DNA of 64,000 nt from Halomonas fontilapidosi. GTDB taxonomy: Bacteria > Pseudomonadota > Gammaproteobacteria > Pseudomonadales > Halomonadaceae. The stretch spans positions 459,752 to 523,751 of the forward strand of contig NZ_JACHXQ010000002.1 in NCBI RefSeq assembly GCF_014192285.1, written 5' to 3'. Positions 9,501 to 17,596 of the stretch are shown here, piece by piece. Within the stretch, counting starts at the first letter, position 1. Each line of letters starts with the position of its first letter. Under the pieces are notes generated by a model. It was not told where the DNA came from. It saw nothing but the letters and a program-made list of their open reading frames with translations, and did not search any database. A program made the translations under genes and the position numbers.

Positions 9501-9771
9501 CTATGGCTTGACCTTCGGCGTTCACAGCCGCAATGAATCTTTCGCAGAGGAGATCGCACAGAAAGTTCGTGTTGGCAATGTCTATGTCAACCGCAATATC
9601 ATCGGTGCCGTGGTCGGCGTTCAGCCGTTCGGCGGACAGGGGCTCTCAGGTACAGGCCCCAAGGCCGGCGGACCGCACTACCTGCTGCGCTTCGCCACCG
9701 AGAAGACAGTGACGATCAACACGGCCGCCCTGGGTGGCAACGCGTCACTGCTCGCGCTGGGAGACGAGTGA
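6580..9771 (+). CDS. putA: Bifunctional proline dehydrogenase / P5C dehydrogenase PutA
   Basis: A 1063-aa enzyme that oxidises proline to glutamate in two steps: FAD-dependent proline dehydrogenase in the N-terminal half and NAD-dependent glutamate-semialdehyde dehydrogenase in the C-terminal half. The aldehyde dehydrogenase active site is clear, with Glu816 (AETGGMNAM) and Cys850 (GQRCSALR). The FAD barrel motifs SISIKLSALHPRYE and RLVKGAYWD are present. It is shorter than E. coli PutA (1320 aa) because it lacks the N-terminal ribbon-helix-helix DNA-binding domain and the extra C-terminal domain; it is the short type A form. Regulation must come from elsewhere, most simply the AraC-type gene upstream. 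putP follows. Confidence 0.97.
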   Translation: MLNARNMLDASTWRQDLDRLFARISDHYVVDENAFIGEMVKVLDANSEDFRRIAGKTAELVREVREMDTAVDTIDELLQQYSLDTHEGLMLMCLAEAMLRIPDKATADALIEDKLGPADWKAHVGKSESWMVNASTWGLLMTGRVVTLDKPREGRPSGFINKMVNRMGEPVIRRAMYEAMKIMGKQFVLGRDIDEALKRSKPLFSKGYTYSYDMLGEAARTRGDAKRYFDDYARAIEQVGKTSKTLSSKTPSPSISIKLSALHPRYEFGRREQVLRELVGSVRELAALARERDVAMTIDAEEVDRLEISLEVFRAVYESETCQGWGHFGLVVQAYAKRALPVLHYINRLAESQGDEIPLRLVKGAYWDTEIKESQQLGVDGYPVFTRKASTDVAYLVCARFLLSDETRGRIFPQFATHNAHTISTILEQANDASRAFEFQRLHGMGEALYDAALARAPKGTYCRIYAPVGAHKDLLPYLVRRLLENGANSSFVHQLVDPRVPVESLCVHPVETLRQYASYANPQIPLPADIYGGQRRNSLGFDLNIRSQYQPLVDAMAKTMDKTWKAGPLLAFEVKPDPANTHEVTCPFDRRQQVGTIQWTTREQAGKALDAAWAAFPRWEATPVAERAAIVRRLGDLMETHMAELMTLCSREGGKLLTDGIDEVREAVDFCRYYAMKAEELFAGPTRLPGPTGESNELIMGGKGVFAAISPWNFPVAIFCGQLVAAAVAGNTVLAKPAEQTSLIAHRVIELLHEAGMPRDVVQLLPGDGPTVGSVLTSDPRITGVVFTGGTDTAQIINRALAARDNAPLPTLVAETGGMNAMIVDSTALPEQVVVDAVRSAFQSAGQRCSALRVLYLQEDVADRVIEILEGAMDELQVGDPRDLGTDVGPVIDEDARKGLTAHIEKLKGEGRLLAETRLDPEQTADGTFIAPVAFEIDGIEALEREQFGPILHIVRYKSSQIDQVIDAINRRGYGLTFGVHSRNESFAEEIAQKVRVGNVYVNRNIIGAVVGVQPFGGQGLSGTGPKAGGPHYLLRFATEKTVTINTAALGGNASLLALGDE

Positions 9772-9811
9772 ACTCACTCATCATCAACAATAAGATTGAA
9801 GGAATCCCCTG

Positions 9812-9913
9812 ATGGATAAACACAATACTGCTATCGGCTCAACCGCCGACAACCTCACCACAACCTACTGCAACGTAAGCCTTGGACGCCGCTCGTGGAC
9901 GCCAGTCACGTGA
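9812..9913 (+). CDS. Possible 33-aa leader/small ORF between putA and putP
   Basis: ATG 9812 to TGA 9913 encodes a 33-residue peptide rich in Thr, Asn and Ser, starting MDKHNTAIGS. It has a fair ribosome site (AAGGA, about 8 bases upstream). Nothing in the peptide suggests a function. The surrounding 243-base gap also has an inverted repeat (TTACC/GGTAA around 9943-9963). It may be a chance ORF or a translated leader for putP. Confidence 0.22.
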   Translation: MDKHNTAIGSTADNLTTTYCNVSLGRRSWTPVT

Positions 9914-10014
9914 CGGTGGTTAACAACAACAAGACAGTGCCATTACCCGATTCTTTCCGGTAAGCGCACTGATCGGTCGGAGCTTGCTCCGTCCTAATGA
10001 ACTGGAGAAATTCT

Positions 10015-11505
10015 ATGGCTACTGGTGTCTGGATTAGTCTCATCGGTTACTTTGCGCTCATGATCGCCATCGGCTTTTATGCAATGCAAAAAGCCACATC
10101 TACGTCTGAAGATTACATGCTGGGTGGCCGCGGCCTCAGTCCGCAGGTGGCAGCCCTATCGGCCGGTGCCTCGGACATGAGTGGCTGGTTGCTGCTGGGG
10201 TTGCCCGGGGCGATGTTTGTCTCGGGTTTGGGGTCCGCCTGGATCGGTATCGGCCTGCTCGTGGGTGCGTTCTTCAACTGGACGCTGGTCGCACCTCGCC
10301 TTCGCGAGCAGACGCTTCACTATAATGATGCGATAACCATTCCGGAATTCCTGGGGAATCGATTCCCGACTCAGGCCATTCCGCTGAGAACGGTATCCGC
10401 TGTGGTCATCGTGGTCTTCTTCGCGGTGTACACGGCCTCGGGCCTGGTGGCAGGTGGCAAGCTGTTCGAAAGCGCGTTTGGCGGTATTCTCAACATTGGC
10501 GGCATGAGCGACTACGCGTCGGGCGTCATCATCACACTAGGCGTGGTACTTGCCTATACGGTCGTCGGCGGCTTCCTGGCCGTGAGCATGACGGACTTCG
10601 TGCAGGGCTGCATCATGATGCTGGCCCTGGTGATCATGCCGGCGGTTGTGCTCTTTGGCGAAGGGGGTGGGGGTTTCGCCCAGGCCTCACAGACCCTGAA
10701 TGAGGTAGATCCTACGTTACTCTCGTGGACAGAGGGGCTGACCTTTATCGGCTGGCTGTCCGCAGTAACCTGGGGGCTGGGCTATTTCGGGCAGCCGCAC
10801 ATCATCGTGCGCTTCATGGCCATCCGGTCTCAGAAGGACGTCCCTGTTGCTCGTAACATCGGCATGAGCTGGATGCTCATCTCGCTGATCGGCGCAATCG
10901 CCCTTGGGGTGTTCGGTCGGGCCTATGCCGTCCGCAATGGCATGAGTGTCGAAGACCCGGAAACCATCTTCATCATCCTGGCGAATTTGTTGTTCCACCC
11001 GCTGGTGACCGGCTTCCTCTACGCGGCACTGCTTGCGGCGATCATGAGCACCATTTCCAGCCAGCTTCTGGTGTCGTCTTCCTCACTGACCGAGGACTGC
11101 TACCGCCTGTTCCTGCGTAAAGAAGCCTCGGAAAAGGAGACCGTCGCCATCGGCCGGGCTTGTGTCGTACTGGTGGGCCTGGTTGCCGCAGTCATCGCGT
11201 CTGATCCGAACTCCAAGGTTCTGGGGCTGGTCAGTAACGCCTGGGCAGGCTTTGGTGCAGCATTCGGCCCGCTCATCATCCTGTCACTGATGTGGCCGCG
11301 CACCAACGGCGCTGGCGCTCTCGCCGGCATGGTGGTGGGTGCCCTCACCGTCATGCTGTGGATTTCACTGGGCTGGAACGCCGAGTTCATGGGAGGTCCC
11401 GGCGTGTACGAGATCATTCCTGGCTTCATCGCTTCCTTCATTGCGATCCTGGCAGTAAGCAGTGCGACGGAAGATGCAGGGGAGTATCAGCACATCAATC
11501 GCTGA
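10015..11505 (+). CDS. putP: Sodium/proline symporter PutP
   Basis: A 496-aa member of the solute:sodium symporter family, close in length to E. coli PutP (502). It imports proline with Na+ across the inner membrane, for catabolism by PutA and possibly as an osmolyte. The N-terminal segment around SEDYMLGGRGLSPQVAALS, followed by GASDMSGWLLLGLPG, is diagnostic of PutP, including the residues that line the Na+/proline site. About 13 hydrophobic segments are visible. The ATG at 10015 has GGAG upstream; an in-frame codon at 9997 has no site. It is downstream of putA and followed by two hairpins. Confidence 0.95.
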   Translation: MATGVWISLIGYFALMIAIGFYAMQKATSTSEDYMLGGRGLSPQVAALSAGASDMSGWLLLGLPGAMFVSGLGSAWIGIGLLVGAFFNWTLVAPRLREQTLHYNDAITIPEFLGNRFPTQAIPLRTVSAVVIVVFFAVYTASGLVAGGKLFESAFGGILNIGGMSDYASGVIITLGVVLAYTVVGGFLAVSMTDFVQGCIMMLALVIMPAVVLFGEGGGGFAQASQTLNEVDPTLLSWTEGLTFIGWLSAVTWGLGYFGQPHIIVRFMAIRSQKDVPVARNIGMSWMLISLIGAIALGVFGRAYAVRNGMSVEDPETIFIILANLLFHPLVTGFLYAALLAAIMSTISSQLLVSSSSLTEDCYRLFLRKEASEKETVAIGRACVVLVGLVAAVIASDPNSKVLGLVSNAWAGFGAAFGPLIILSLMWPRTNGAGALAGMVVGALTVMLWISLGWNAEFMGGPGVYEIIPGFIASFIAILAVSSATEDAGEYQHINR

Positions 11506-11545
11506 CAGAACACGTCTAGCGCACCCAAGATCGTGAAGATCGTTA

Positions 11546-11567
11546 AAGGGCTCCTACGGGAGCCCTT
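11546..11567 (+). terminator. Hairpin after putP
   Basis: A 9-bp stem (AAGGGCTCC with GGGAGCCCTT) sits 40 bases after the putP stop. The T run is poor, so termination may rely on the next hairpin as well. Confidence 0.5.
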
Positions 11568-11596
11568 GCCATTATGGGTTCGTCGATCAGCAAACG

Positions 11597-11623
11597 GACA
11601 AGCCGCCCTCGGGGCGGCTTGTC
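11597..11623. terminator. Strong bidirectional hairpin between putP and a convergent gene
   Basis: A perfect 12-bp stem (GACAAGCCGCCC with GGGCGGCTTGTC) with a 3-base loop lies between putP and the convergent membrane protein gene. T-rich sequence follows on the plus side. Confidence 0.6.
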
Positions 11624-11672
11624 TTGTTGCTGGCCGGCCGTGTGCCCTAGGGTGGCGCCCTCTCGTGACGCG

Positions 11673-11966
11673 TCAGGTCATGGCCGCCCGAAGCAGCAGC
11701 AACAGGGTGAAGACGCCAAGGACCACCAGGCTGCATGGCGGCGTGGTCATCTGCCGCAGCCAGTGTCGCCGCGCCTCCAGCCCCATGGCCGACATGAAGG
11801 CCGCCCCCAGTGCCCAGACCCCCAGTGCAATCAGCGGCAGCCGCAGCGCCATCGGCAGCGTGCTGATCAAGGTAGGCTGCCACAGCAGCCAGAGCGCCAG
11901 TATCGCCGCCAGCAACAGCACCCCGACGTTCACGCCCGGCAGGCGTCGACGTATCTTGGTCAGCAT
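11673..11966 (-). CDS. Small three-helix membrane protein, unknown
   Basis: A 97-aa hydrophobic protein with three predicted membrane segments (about 14-31, 38-60 and 77-95) and a basic N-terminus (MLTKIRRRLPG). I do not recognise the family. The ATG at 11966 is preceded by AAGGAG; the longer open frame to 12254 has no comparable start. It points towards putP and shares the hairpin at 11597-11623. Confidence 0.6.
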   Translation of the reverse strand: MLTKIRRRLPGVNVGVLLLAAILALWLLWQPTLISTLPMALRLPLIALGVWALGAAFMSAMGLEARRHWLRQMTTPPCSLVVLGVFTLLLLLRAAMT

Positions 11967-12244
11967 CTCGGCTCTCCTTGTGGCTTGCCACCAGTCAAGA
12001 CGATTCCGTGAGATCTGGCGAGCCGCCGATAGCGCCTCGCAGAAGGGTCTGGACATGCGCCGCGGCTGGGCCTCACCTGCTGGGCCATCGAGCCCGACGG
12101 CGGGCCCTCCGGACGAGCGGCTATGAAGCTCATCGGAAAACTTTACAGGACTTTTACCGATACCTCGCTTAGTATAATAAATGTACAACTTTGCGGCACA
12201 ATGCTTGGCCAAGGTGCCGTCATCAGAGAGCGAGGAGTGCCCCG

Positions 12245-12610
12245 ATGAATACATCCACCCTCCTGGGCGTCATCACGGTAACCGCCGGCTTCACTCTGGC
12301 GAGCCAGAGCGTTCTGGCCCTGAGCGCCGGCGAGCCCCTGATGCGCAGCGACGTCGATCAGGCCATTATCAAGGCCCATCACGGCGACCTTGTGCCAGAC
12401 CAGCGGCGTGTGAATATCTTCGATACACGAATCCGCTACTACGGCGCGATATACCTCTTCAGCGACAACCTCGGTATCGGCAACCGTGGCTGGTACGGGG
12501 CCGAAGTCGAGCGCGACCCGAACGCCAACATGCGCCGGGGGAACAGCGACGCTGGCCGGATCGAAGGCGCTCCGCCCCCCCCAGGGGGCAGAACAACCTA
12601 TCACTTCTGA
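12245..12610 (+). CDS. Secreted protein of unknown function
   Basis: A 121-aa product with a likely signal peptide (about 1-24, ending LASQSVLALSA) and a mature part rich in Asp, Arg, Gly and Asn. A C-terminal stretch is rich in Pro and Gly. The family is not recognised. The ATG at 12245 has AGGAG about 8 bases upstream. It is followed after about 180 bases by an OmpW gene on the same strand, so it may be an envelope protein. Confidence 0.6.
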   Translation: MNTSTLLGVITVTAGFTLASQSVLALSAGEPLMRSDVDQAIIKAHHGDLVPDQRRVNIFDTRIRYYGAIYLFSDNLGIGNRGWYGAEVERDPNANMRRGNSDAGRIEGAPPPPGGRTTYHF

Positions 12611-12794
12611 CGAATGACCGCGCAATGCCCACGCAAAGAATCGTCACTCGATATGATGGGCTGTTACCCACCCCTTCAACCTGGTGACGGCATTCCCTTG
12701 CGCTGGATCAATATCGACTTACCCCAGGCGCATTACACTATCGGCAGTTCTGACGCGGCACCAGGCCGCAGACCGTGAAATCAGGAGTCGACCC

Positions 12795-13424
12795 ATGCGC
12801 AAGACCGCTCTCCCCACCCTGCTCGCTGCCGGCATTGCGGCAGCTGCTTTCACCACCAGCACCCAGGCCTTTGCCTATGGCGCAGGTGACTTCTTCACTC
12901 GCGTGGGCGTGGCCAAGGTCGAGCCCAAGAGCGACAACGGGTCACTGGCTGACGGGGCCTTCGACGTCGATGTTCAAGACGACAGCGCCTTTGCCTTTAC
13001 CCTAGGTTATCGCTTTACCGATAAGCTGGGCGTCGAACTGCTGGCCGCCGAGCCCTTCGACCATGATGTCTACCTCAACGATGCCAACCTGGCATCCACG
13101 GATCATCTGCCGCCGACCCTGACCGTTCAATATTATCCGCTGGGCGGGACCAGTGCCCGCGTTCAGCCTTACGCAGGCATCGGCGTCAACTACACCCGCT
13201 TCTCCGATGAGACGATTGCCACCGGCGACGACCTCGACCTGGACGATTCCTGGGGGGCTGCCGGCCAACTGGGCATCGACCTGCTGATCGATGAGAACTG
13301 GGCGCTCAACGCCGCTGCCTGGTACCTGGATATCGATACCGACGCCAGCCTGAACGGGAACGATATCGGCACGGTCGAGATCGACCCGGTGGTGGTGATG
13401 GCGGGCCTCAGCTTCCGCTTCTGA
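12795..13424 (+). CDS. ompW: Outer-membrane protein OmpW family
   Basis: A 209-aa outer-membrane beta-barrel. A signal peptide (about 1-27, ending STQAFA) is followed by FFTRVGVAKVEPKSDNG, strands with alternating hydrophobic residues, and a terminal SFRF ending in Phe, as required for barrel assembly. The segment LTVQYYPLGG with YAGIGVNYT is typical of OmpW, an 8-strand barrel that passes small hydrophobic compounds and is often tied to salt and stress responses. The mature protein is strongly acidic, fitting a halophile. It is monocistronic with its own terminator. Confidence 0.9.
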   Translation: MRKTALPTLLAAGIAAAAFTTSTQAFAYGAGDFFTRVGVAKVEPKSDNGSLADGAFDVDVQDDSAFAFTLGYRFTDKLGVELLAAEPFDHDVYLNDANLASTDHLPPTLTVQYYPLGGTSARVQPYAGIGVNYTRFSDETIATGDDLDLDDSWGAAGQLGIDLLIDENWALNAAAWYLDIDTDASLNGNDIGTVEIDPVVVMAGLSFRF

Positions 13425-13442
13425 TCCGCTCCGCCAACCAGC

Positions 13443-13470
13443 ACAAGGCCCGCCATCCGGCGGGCCTTGT
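13443..13470. terminator. Terminator between ompW and the convergent GGCT gene
   Basis: A 12-bp perfect stem (ACAAGGCCCGCC with GGCGGGCCTTGT) with a 4-base loop is placed between convergent genes and probably serves both. Confidence 0.7.
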
Positions 13471-13490
13471 CGTGCCTACCGCTCAAGGGG

Positions 13491-13991
13491 CTAGCGTGGC
13501 GTGTCACGCGAGAGACCCAGCGCCGCCAGGGTCGCCTCATCGAGCCCGGCGACGGCCTCCACCGCCGAGAGACGCGCATGATAGGCGGCACTGAGGAAGG
13601 CCTCTCCCGCCAGCAGATGCTCGAGGTATTCCCGCGCCGGACGCAGCGATGCAGCAGTCGTGCCCGGCGCAGCGATATACACCCAGGCGTCGATGCTGCC
13701 TTCATGAGTCACGACCGGCAGGCGGTGGCGGTCGTACTCATCGGGGTAGCCCTCGAAGGGATCCATGTGTCGGATCTGCCCGGCGTGCTCGAGCTCGAAC
13801 AGCGCGCCCTCAACGCGCTCGCCCTGCACAGGCGCCACGTTGGCATGGGCAATACCCGCCACCCGGGACGCCTTATCGAAGCGCAGCGCATGGTCGTGCA
13901 GTACGCCCGCCAGCGACCGGCGCACCGGACCGATGCGGGCCGCAACACGGGCGGGATTCATGTTGCTGCCGTAGGCGAAGTACCAGGGCAT
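13491..13991 (-). CDS. Gamma-glutamylcyclotransferase-fold protein
   Basis: A 166-aa protein starting MPWYFAYGSNMNPARVAAR. The YFAYGSNM motif forms the substrate loop of the GGCT/AIG2 fold, whose members form 5-oxoproline from gamma-glutamyl groups. A catalytic Glu would be expected near FELEHAG or in the middle strands, and several candidates are present. The exact substrate is unknown. The start lies three bases after the yqcC stop, so translation is likely coupled. Confidence 0.8.
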   Translation of the reverse strand: MPWYFAYGSNMNPARVAARIGPVRRSLAGVLHDHALRFDKASRVAGIAHANVAPVQGERVEGALFELEHAGQIRHMDPFEGYPDEYDRHRLPVVTHEGSIDAWVYIAAPGTTAASLRPAREYLEHLLAGEAFLSAAYHARLSAVEAVAGLDEATLAALGLSRDTPR

Positions 13992-13994
13992 GGC

Positions 13995-14327
13995 TCAGTT
14001 CTCGGTAACCAGGCGGTCGATCTCCTCGACCACCTTGCACATCAGCAGGCGGTCGCTGGCACGCGCGCCCTCCTGCTTGAGCCAGGCATCCACTGCCGGG
14101 GCCACATCACAGGTCGCCGGCATCGGCGCGCGCGACTCCACCAGGGCTTCCAGGCGCACGATGAACACGAAGCGCAGCCACTGGGGCAGCGTCATGGTGT
14201 CAACGCAGAACGGCTGGACGCTGCGGAAAGCGTCCGGGTCGGGCCGCTCCATGCGCCACAGGCTGGCGGCCTTCATGGTGGCCTCGAGCTCGCGCAAGGC
14301 GGTGCCGAGTTCGTCGTGAGCGGTCAT
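13995..14327 (-). CDS. yqcC: YqcC family (DUF446) protein
   Basis: A 110-aa alpha-helical protein resembling E. coli YqcC throughout, with the conserved core QPFCVDTMTLPQWLRFVFI. The biochemical role of the family is unknown; in enterobacteria it sits beside the tRNA pseudouridine synthase gene truC. The start is ATG 14327 with GGAGA upstream rather than the frame extension at 14357. It is divergent from the DUF3549 gene and translated just ahead of the GGCT gene. Confidence 0.85.
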   Translation of the reverse strand: MTAHDELGTALRELEATMKAASLWRMERPDPDAFRSVQPFCVDTMTLPQWLRFVFIVRLEALVESRAPMPATCDVAPAVDAWLKQEGARASDRLLMCKVVEEIDRLVTEN

Positions 14328-14420
14328 GGACAATGTCTCCGATAAATGTAGGACCATTATCCCTGTTCGGCCCCGCCGCTGGCCACCCCGCGGGTCCTTT
14401 CACCACCCCGCCCGTCCTGT

Positions 14421-14527
14421 TGTGCACAGTGCACAGATATCCTGAACGGGCCTGTGGATAAACGTTGGAAAGGTTCCCGCCAGCCGCTTCCCATGGGCCA
14501 TGGGGCGGACTGGTCAACAACTGACCA
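14421..14527. promoter_or_regulatory. Divergent control region with two perfect dyads and a DnaA-box-like site
   Basis: Between yqcC and the DUF3549 gene. A 7-bp-arm palindrome TGTGCAC-A-GTGCACA is at 14421-14435. TGTGGATAA (the complement of the consensus DnaA box) is at 14453-14461. TGGTCA and TGACCA arms separated by five bases are at 14511-14527. These look like operator sites for divergent promoters; no regulator is assigned. Confidence 0.4.
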
Positions 14528-14613
14528 ACGGCGGATCGCGACGAGGACCCTCTCGGCGGCTGACAGCACCCCGACACCACGGTAGAGTGCACGGTTCCTG
14601 ACTCGGAGACAGC

Positions 14614-15639
14614 ATGCAACCGATCCACAGCCTTCATGACTTCTTCCTGCGCAGTGGTGCCGAGATACGGCTTTACCACCTGGGGCGCCGGGTCGAGCCC
14701 TGCTCGCTCGACACCCTGGCCGCCTTCGAGACCGGCGAGCTGGCGTGGCCGGCGCCCTGGCAGGGCACGGCACGCCTGGCGATGGTATTCCGCCTGGGTG
14801 ATCTGGAGGACCCGCTGATCTGGTTCCTGGCCCTGCCGCTGGATGAGCAGGGCCACCTCGACCCGGCCCCGCGGGACGCCTTCGTGCAGCGCCTGCTCGA
14901 GACCCTGGGCCGCGGCGTGCGGGGCCTGGGGCGCAAGGAGAGCGCCGGGATCGACAACCTGATGAAGGACAACCCTCTGGCCTTCACCCCCGCGCTGCCC
15001 TTCCAGGCCGTGCTGCATGCGCGTGCCAGCCAGGACGCGGGCCTGCCCGCCAGCCAGCACCTCGAGCCGGTCGAGGCCTACCTGAGCGGACAACAGGCGA
15101 TCGACTGGCGCGCCCTGGGCCTGCAGGGCCTGGCCGATTTCGCGGTGCGTCTTGACTCGGCATCGAGCGAGACACTGGCCGCACGCCTCGAGACCCTGCC
15201 CGGCGAGGTGCTGACCTCGCTGTGCTACTGTCTGGAGCATGTGGCGATCGCCGACGCGCTGGCTCACGCCCTGCGTCGCCGCGGGGAGGCGGCGGGCCGC
15301 ACCGGGGATATCGAGACCTTCTGCGCCTGCGTGCGGGCCATGGGCGGGGCCTCGCGCGAGCTGGCCGGGGCCTGGTTCGACGCGCTGCTCGATGACCCGG
15401 ACGCCTGCGGCCCCGACCTGCTGGCGGCGATCGCCGGACGCGGCTGGCAGCACCTGGAGGATGCCGAGCGCCTGTCCCGCTTCCTCACCCGGCTGGCCGA
15501 GACCCGCGAGGCCGACTTCACGGCCGTGGCCCGAGACCTGGCGCTGGTCCCGCGATTGCGCCTGCCACTGCTGATGACGCTGCGCGATGCCGGGCCGGAC
15601 TCCGCCATCGGCCGTCGCCTGGCCGGCCTGTCACGCTGA
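14614..15639 (+). CDS. DUF3549 family protein
   Basis: A 341-aa cytoplasmic, mostly helical protein starting MQPIHSLHDFFLRSGAEIR. It matches my memory of the DUF3549 family, found in Pseudomonas and halophilic gammaproteobacteria near yqcC and truC. No catalytic motif is visible. The ATG at 14614 is preceded by GGAGA. It is divergent from yqcC and followed after 22 bases by the rimB-like gene, so the three downstream genes may form an operon. Confidence 0.75.
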   Translation: MQPIHSLHDFFLRSGAEIRLYHLGRRVEPCSLDTLAAFETGELAWPAPWQGTARLAMVFRLGDLEDPLIWFLALPLDEQGHLDPAPRDAFVQRLLETLGRGVRGLGRKESAGIDNLMKDNPLAFTPALPFQAVLHARASQDAGLPASQHLEPVEAYLSGQQAIDWRALGLQGLADFAVRLDSASSETLAARLETLPGEVLTSLCYCLEHVAIADALAHALRRRGEAAGRTGDIETFCACVRAMGGASRELAGAWFDALLDDPDACGPDLLAAIAGRGWQHLEDAERLSRFLTRLAETREADFTAVARDLALVPRLRLPLLMTLRDAGPDSAIGRRLAGLSR

Positions 15640-15661
15640 GCGTAGAGACCTGGGAGCGAAG

Positions 15662-16102
15662 ATGATGAAAGAACTGCCCTACACGCCCAAGGCGGTGATC
15701 GGCCGCCGCGAGATGGTCACCCTGCCGGAACTGCACCTGACGCTATGCGCCAAGGCCGATACCGGCGCCCGGACCTCGGCCCTGCATGCCGAGGACATCG
15801 AGTCCTACGAAGAGGATGGTCATCTGTGGGTCAGCTTCACGACCCGCAGCGGCGGCCCCGGCACGCCGGCCCACGTCCATCGCATGCACCTGCATGACCG
15901 CCGGCGCGTGACCAGTTCCAACGGCCAGGCCGAGTGGCGCTTCGTGATCCGCACGCAGATGCTGCTGGGCAGCCTGCAGTTTCCGGTAGAGCTGAGCCTG
16001 ACCGACCGACGCGACATGCGCCACCCCATGCTGCTCGGCCGACGCGCCCTGCGTCGCCTGCTGGTGGCGCCTGGCGTGGCCTTCCTGCATGGCGAACCCT
16101 GA
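15662..16102 (+). CDS. rimB: RimB-like ATP-dependent zinc protease family protein
   Basis: A 146-aa protein with the retropepsin-like motif KADTGARTSALHAEDIE (about 31-47), a hallmark of the Zn_protease/RimB family. In Pseudomonas, RimB works with RimK and RimA to control glutamate addition to ribosomal protein S6; RimB is thought to trim or modulate the modified tail. Two adjacent ATGs (15662 and 15665) follow a GGGAG site. The rimK gene follows after 30 bases, supporting the assignment. No rimA was identified. Confidence 0.85.
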   Translation: MMKELPYTPKAVIGRREMVTLPELHLTLCAKADTGARTSALHAEDIESYEEDGHLWVSFTTRSGGPGTPAHVHRMHLHDRRRVTSSNGQAEWRFVIRTQMLLGSLQFPVELSLTDRRDMRHPMLLGRRALRRLLVAPGVAFLHGEP

Positions 16103-16132
16103 CCCACACCGCCACCGACCCTGGAGTCCCGA

Positions 16133-17041
16133 ATGCATATCGCGCTGCTGTCCCGCAACCGCAACCTCTACTCCACGCGGCGCCTGATGGAGGCCGCCGA
16201 ACAACGCGGCCACACGGCACGGGTGGTGGATACCCTGCGCTGCTACATGAGCATCGCCTCGCACCACCCCTCGATCCATTACAAGGGCCAGGAACTTGAG
16301 CCCTTCGATGCCGTGATTCCGCGCATCGGCTCCTCGATCACCTTCTACGGCTGTGCGGTACTGCGCCAGTTCGAGATGATGGGCACCTATGTGCTCAACG
16401 ACAACGTCTCCATCACCCGTTCCCGCGACAAGCTGCGTTCGCTGCAGCTGCTGTCGCGCAAGGGGCTCGGTCTGCCGATCACCGGCTTTGCCCACTCTCC
16501 TGACGACATTCCCGACCTGATCACCATGGTCAGGGGCGCGCCGCTGGTCATCAAGCTGCTGGAGGGCACCCAGGGCATCGGCGTGGTACTGGCCGAGACC
16601 AACCAGGCCGCCGAGAGCGTGATCCAGGCGTTCATGGGCATGAAGGCCAACATCATGGTGCAGGAGTACATCAAGGAGGCGAAAGGCGCCGATATTCGCT
16701 GCTTCGTGATCGGTGACAAGGTGGTCGCCTCGATGAAGCGCCAGGCCGCCGAAGGCGAATTCCGCTCCAACCTGCACCGCGGCGGCAGTGCCAGCGTGAT
16801 CCGTATTACTCCGGAGGAACGCTCCACGGCGATCCGCGCCGCCAAGGCCATGGGCCTGCGGGTCGCCGGTGTCGACCTGCTGCGCTCCAACCACGGCCCG
16901 GTGATCATGGAGGTCAACTCCTCGCCGGGGCTTCAGGGCATCGAAACGGCTACCGGCAAGGACATCGCCGGGCTGGTCATCGAGCACCTGGAGAAGAATG
17001 CCGCCCCGCGGCAGAAGGTCCCGCCCCGCCCCAAGGGGTAA
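16133..17041 (+). CDS. rimK: Ribosomal protein S6 glutamate ligase RimK
   Basis: A 302-aa ATP-grasp ligase, the usual RimK length, which adds glutamate residues to the C-terminus of ribosomal protein S6 and can make poly-glutamate. Characteristic segments are the N-terminal [18 protein letters not shown], the ATP-grasp loop [33 protein letters not shown], and the metal-binding [12 protein letters not shown] near the C-terminus. It follows the rimB-like gene. Through S6 modification it would affect ribosome function and adaptation. Confidence 0.95.
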   Translation: MHIALLSRNRNLYSTRRLMEAAEQRGHTARVVDTLRCYMSIASHHPSIHYKGQELEPFDAVIPRIGSSITFYGCAVLRQFEMMGTYVLNDNVSITRSRDKLRSLQLLSRKGLGLPITGFAHSPDDIPDLITMVRGAPLVIKLLEGTQGIGVVLAETNQAAESVIQAFMGMKANIMVQEYIKEAKGADIRCFVIGDKVVASMKRQAAEGEFRSNLHRGGSASVIRITPEERSTAIRAAKAMGLRVAGVDLLRSNHGPVIMEVNSSPGLQGIETATGKDIAGLVIEHLEKNAAPRQKVPPRPKG

Positions 17042-17149
17042 TCCTTCAGCCCAAAGGCTAACGACCAAGCGGCAATTTATTGCCCCCCGGGGGTGGCAAA
17101 TGGGCAGCGACAGCCCCACAATCTGCGTCACCGGAGGAGGTGACCGCTC

Positions 17150-17596
17150 ATGTTTCTCGACAATCGCCAGGTGGCGATGGACAGTGCCCTCGAGGCGATG
17201 GCCGACAGCATCGACTATTTTCAGGACAATCTGGAGCGCCTGCGCCCTTCGCTGCGCGACACCCTGAAACCGCACTACGAGGGCCGGGCGAAATGTATGC
17301 ACGAGCTCCAGGAGCTGTCGCGCAAGCACCTCAACCTGCTGCCCCGCGACGCCGACGTCGAGCGCGATGACTACATGTGGCTGTGGAGCCGGCTGAAAAG
17401 CTTCGTGGGCAACGAGAGCCAGGTGGTGATCGGCGAGCTTCTGGAGCAGGAGCGGGTGCTGATGCAGTCCCTGTCGACGCTGTTTACCCATCCCCTGCCC
17501 GAACCGATCGAGCCGATCATCGAGGAGTGCTGGAAGGGCTGCCGCGCGCTGATTCGCGAGCTGTATCGCCTTCAGAAGCAGCGTCAGAAGCGTTGA
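17150..17596 (+). CDS. Four-helix-type protein of unknown function
   Basis: A 148-aa, mostly helical, acidic protein with repeated Leu/Glu patterning (MFLDNRQVAMDSALEAMADS). The layout recalls ferritin-like DUF2383 proteins, but I cannot confirm that family and see no clear metal ligands. The ATG at 17150 is preceded by GGAGG. The last 80 bases overlap the 3' end of the convergent sanA-like gene, which is unusual. Confidence 0.6.
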   Translation: MFLDNRQVAMDSALEAMADSIDYFQDNLERLRPSLRDTLKPHYEGRAKCMHELQELSRKHLNLLPRDADVERDDYMWLWSRLKSFVGNESQVVIGELLEQERVLMQSLSTLFTHPLPEPIEPIIEECWKGCRALIRELYRLQKQRQKR

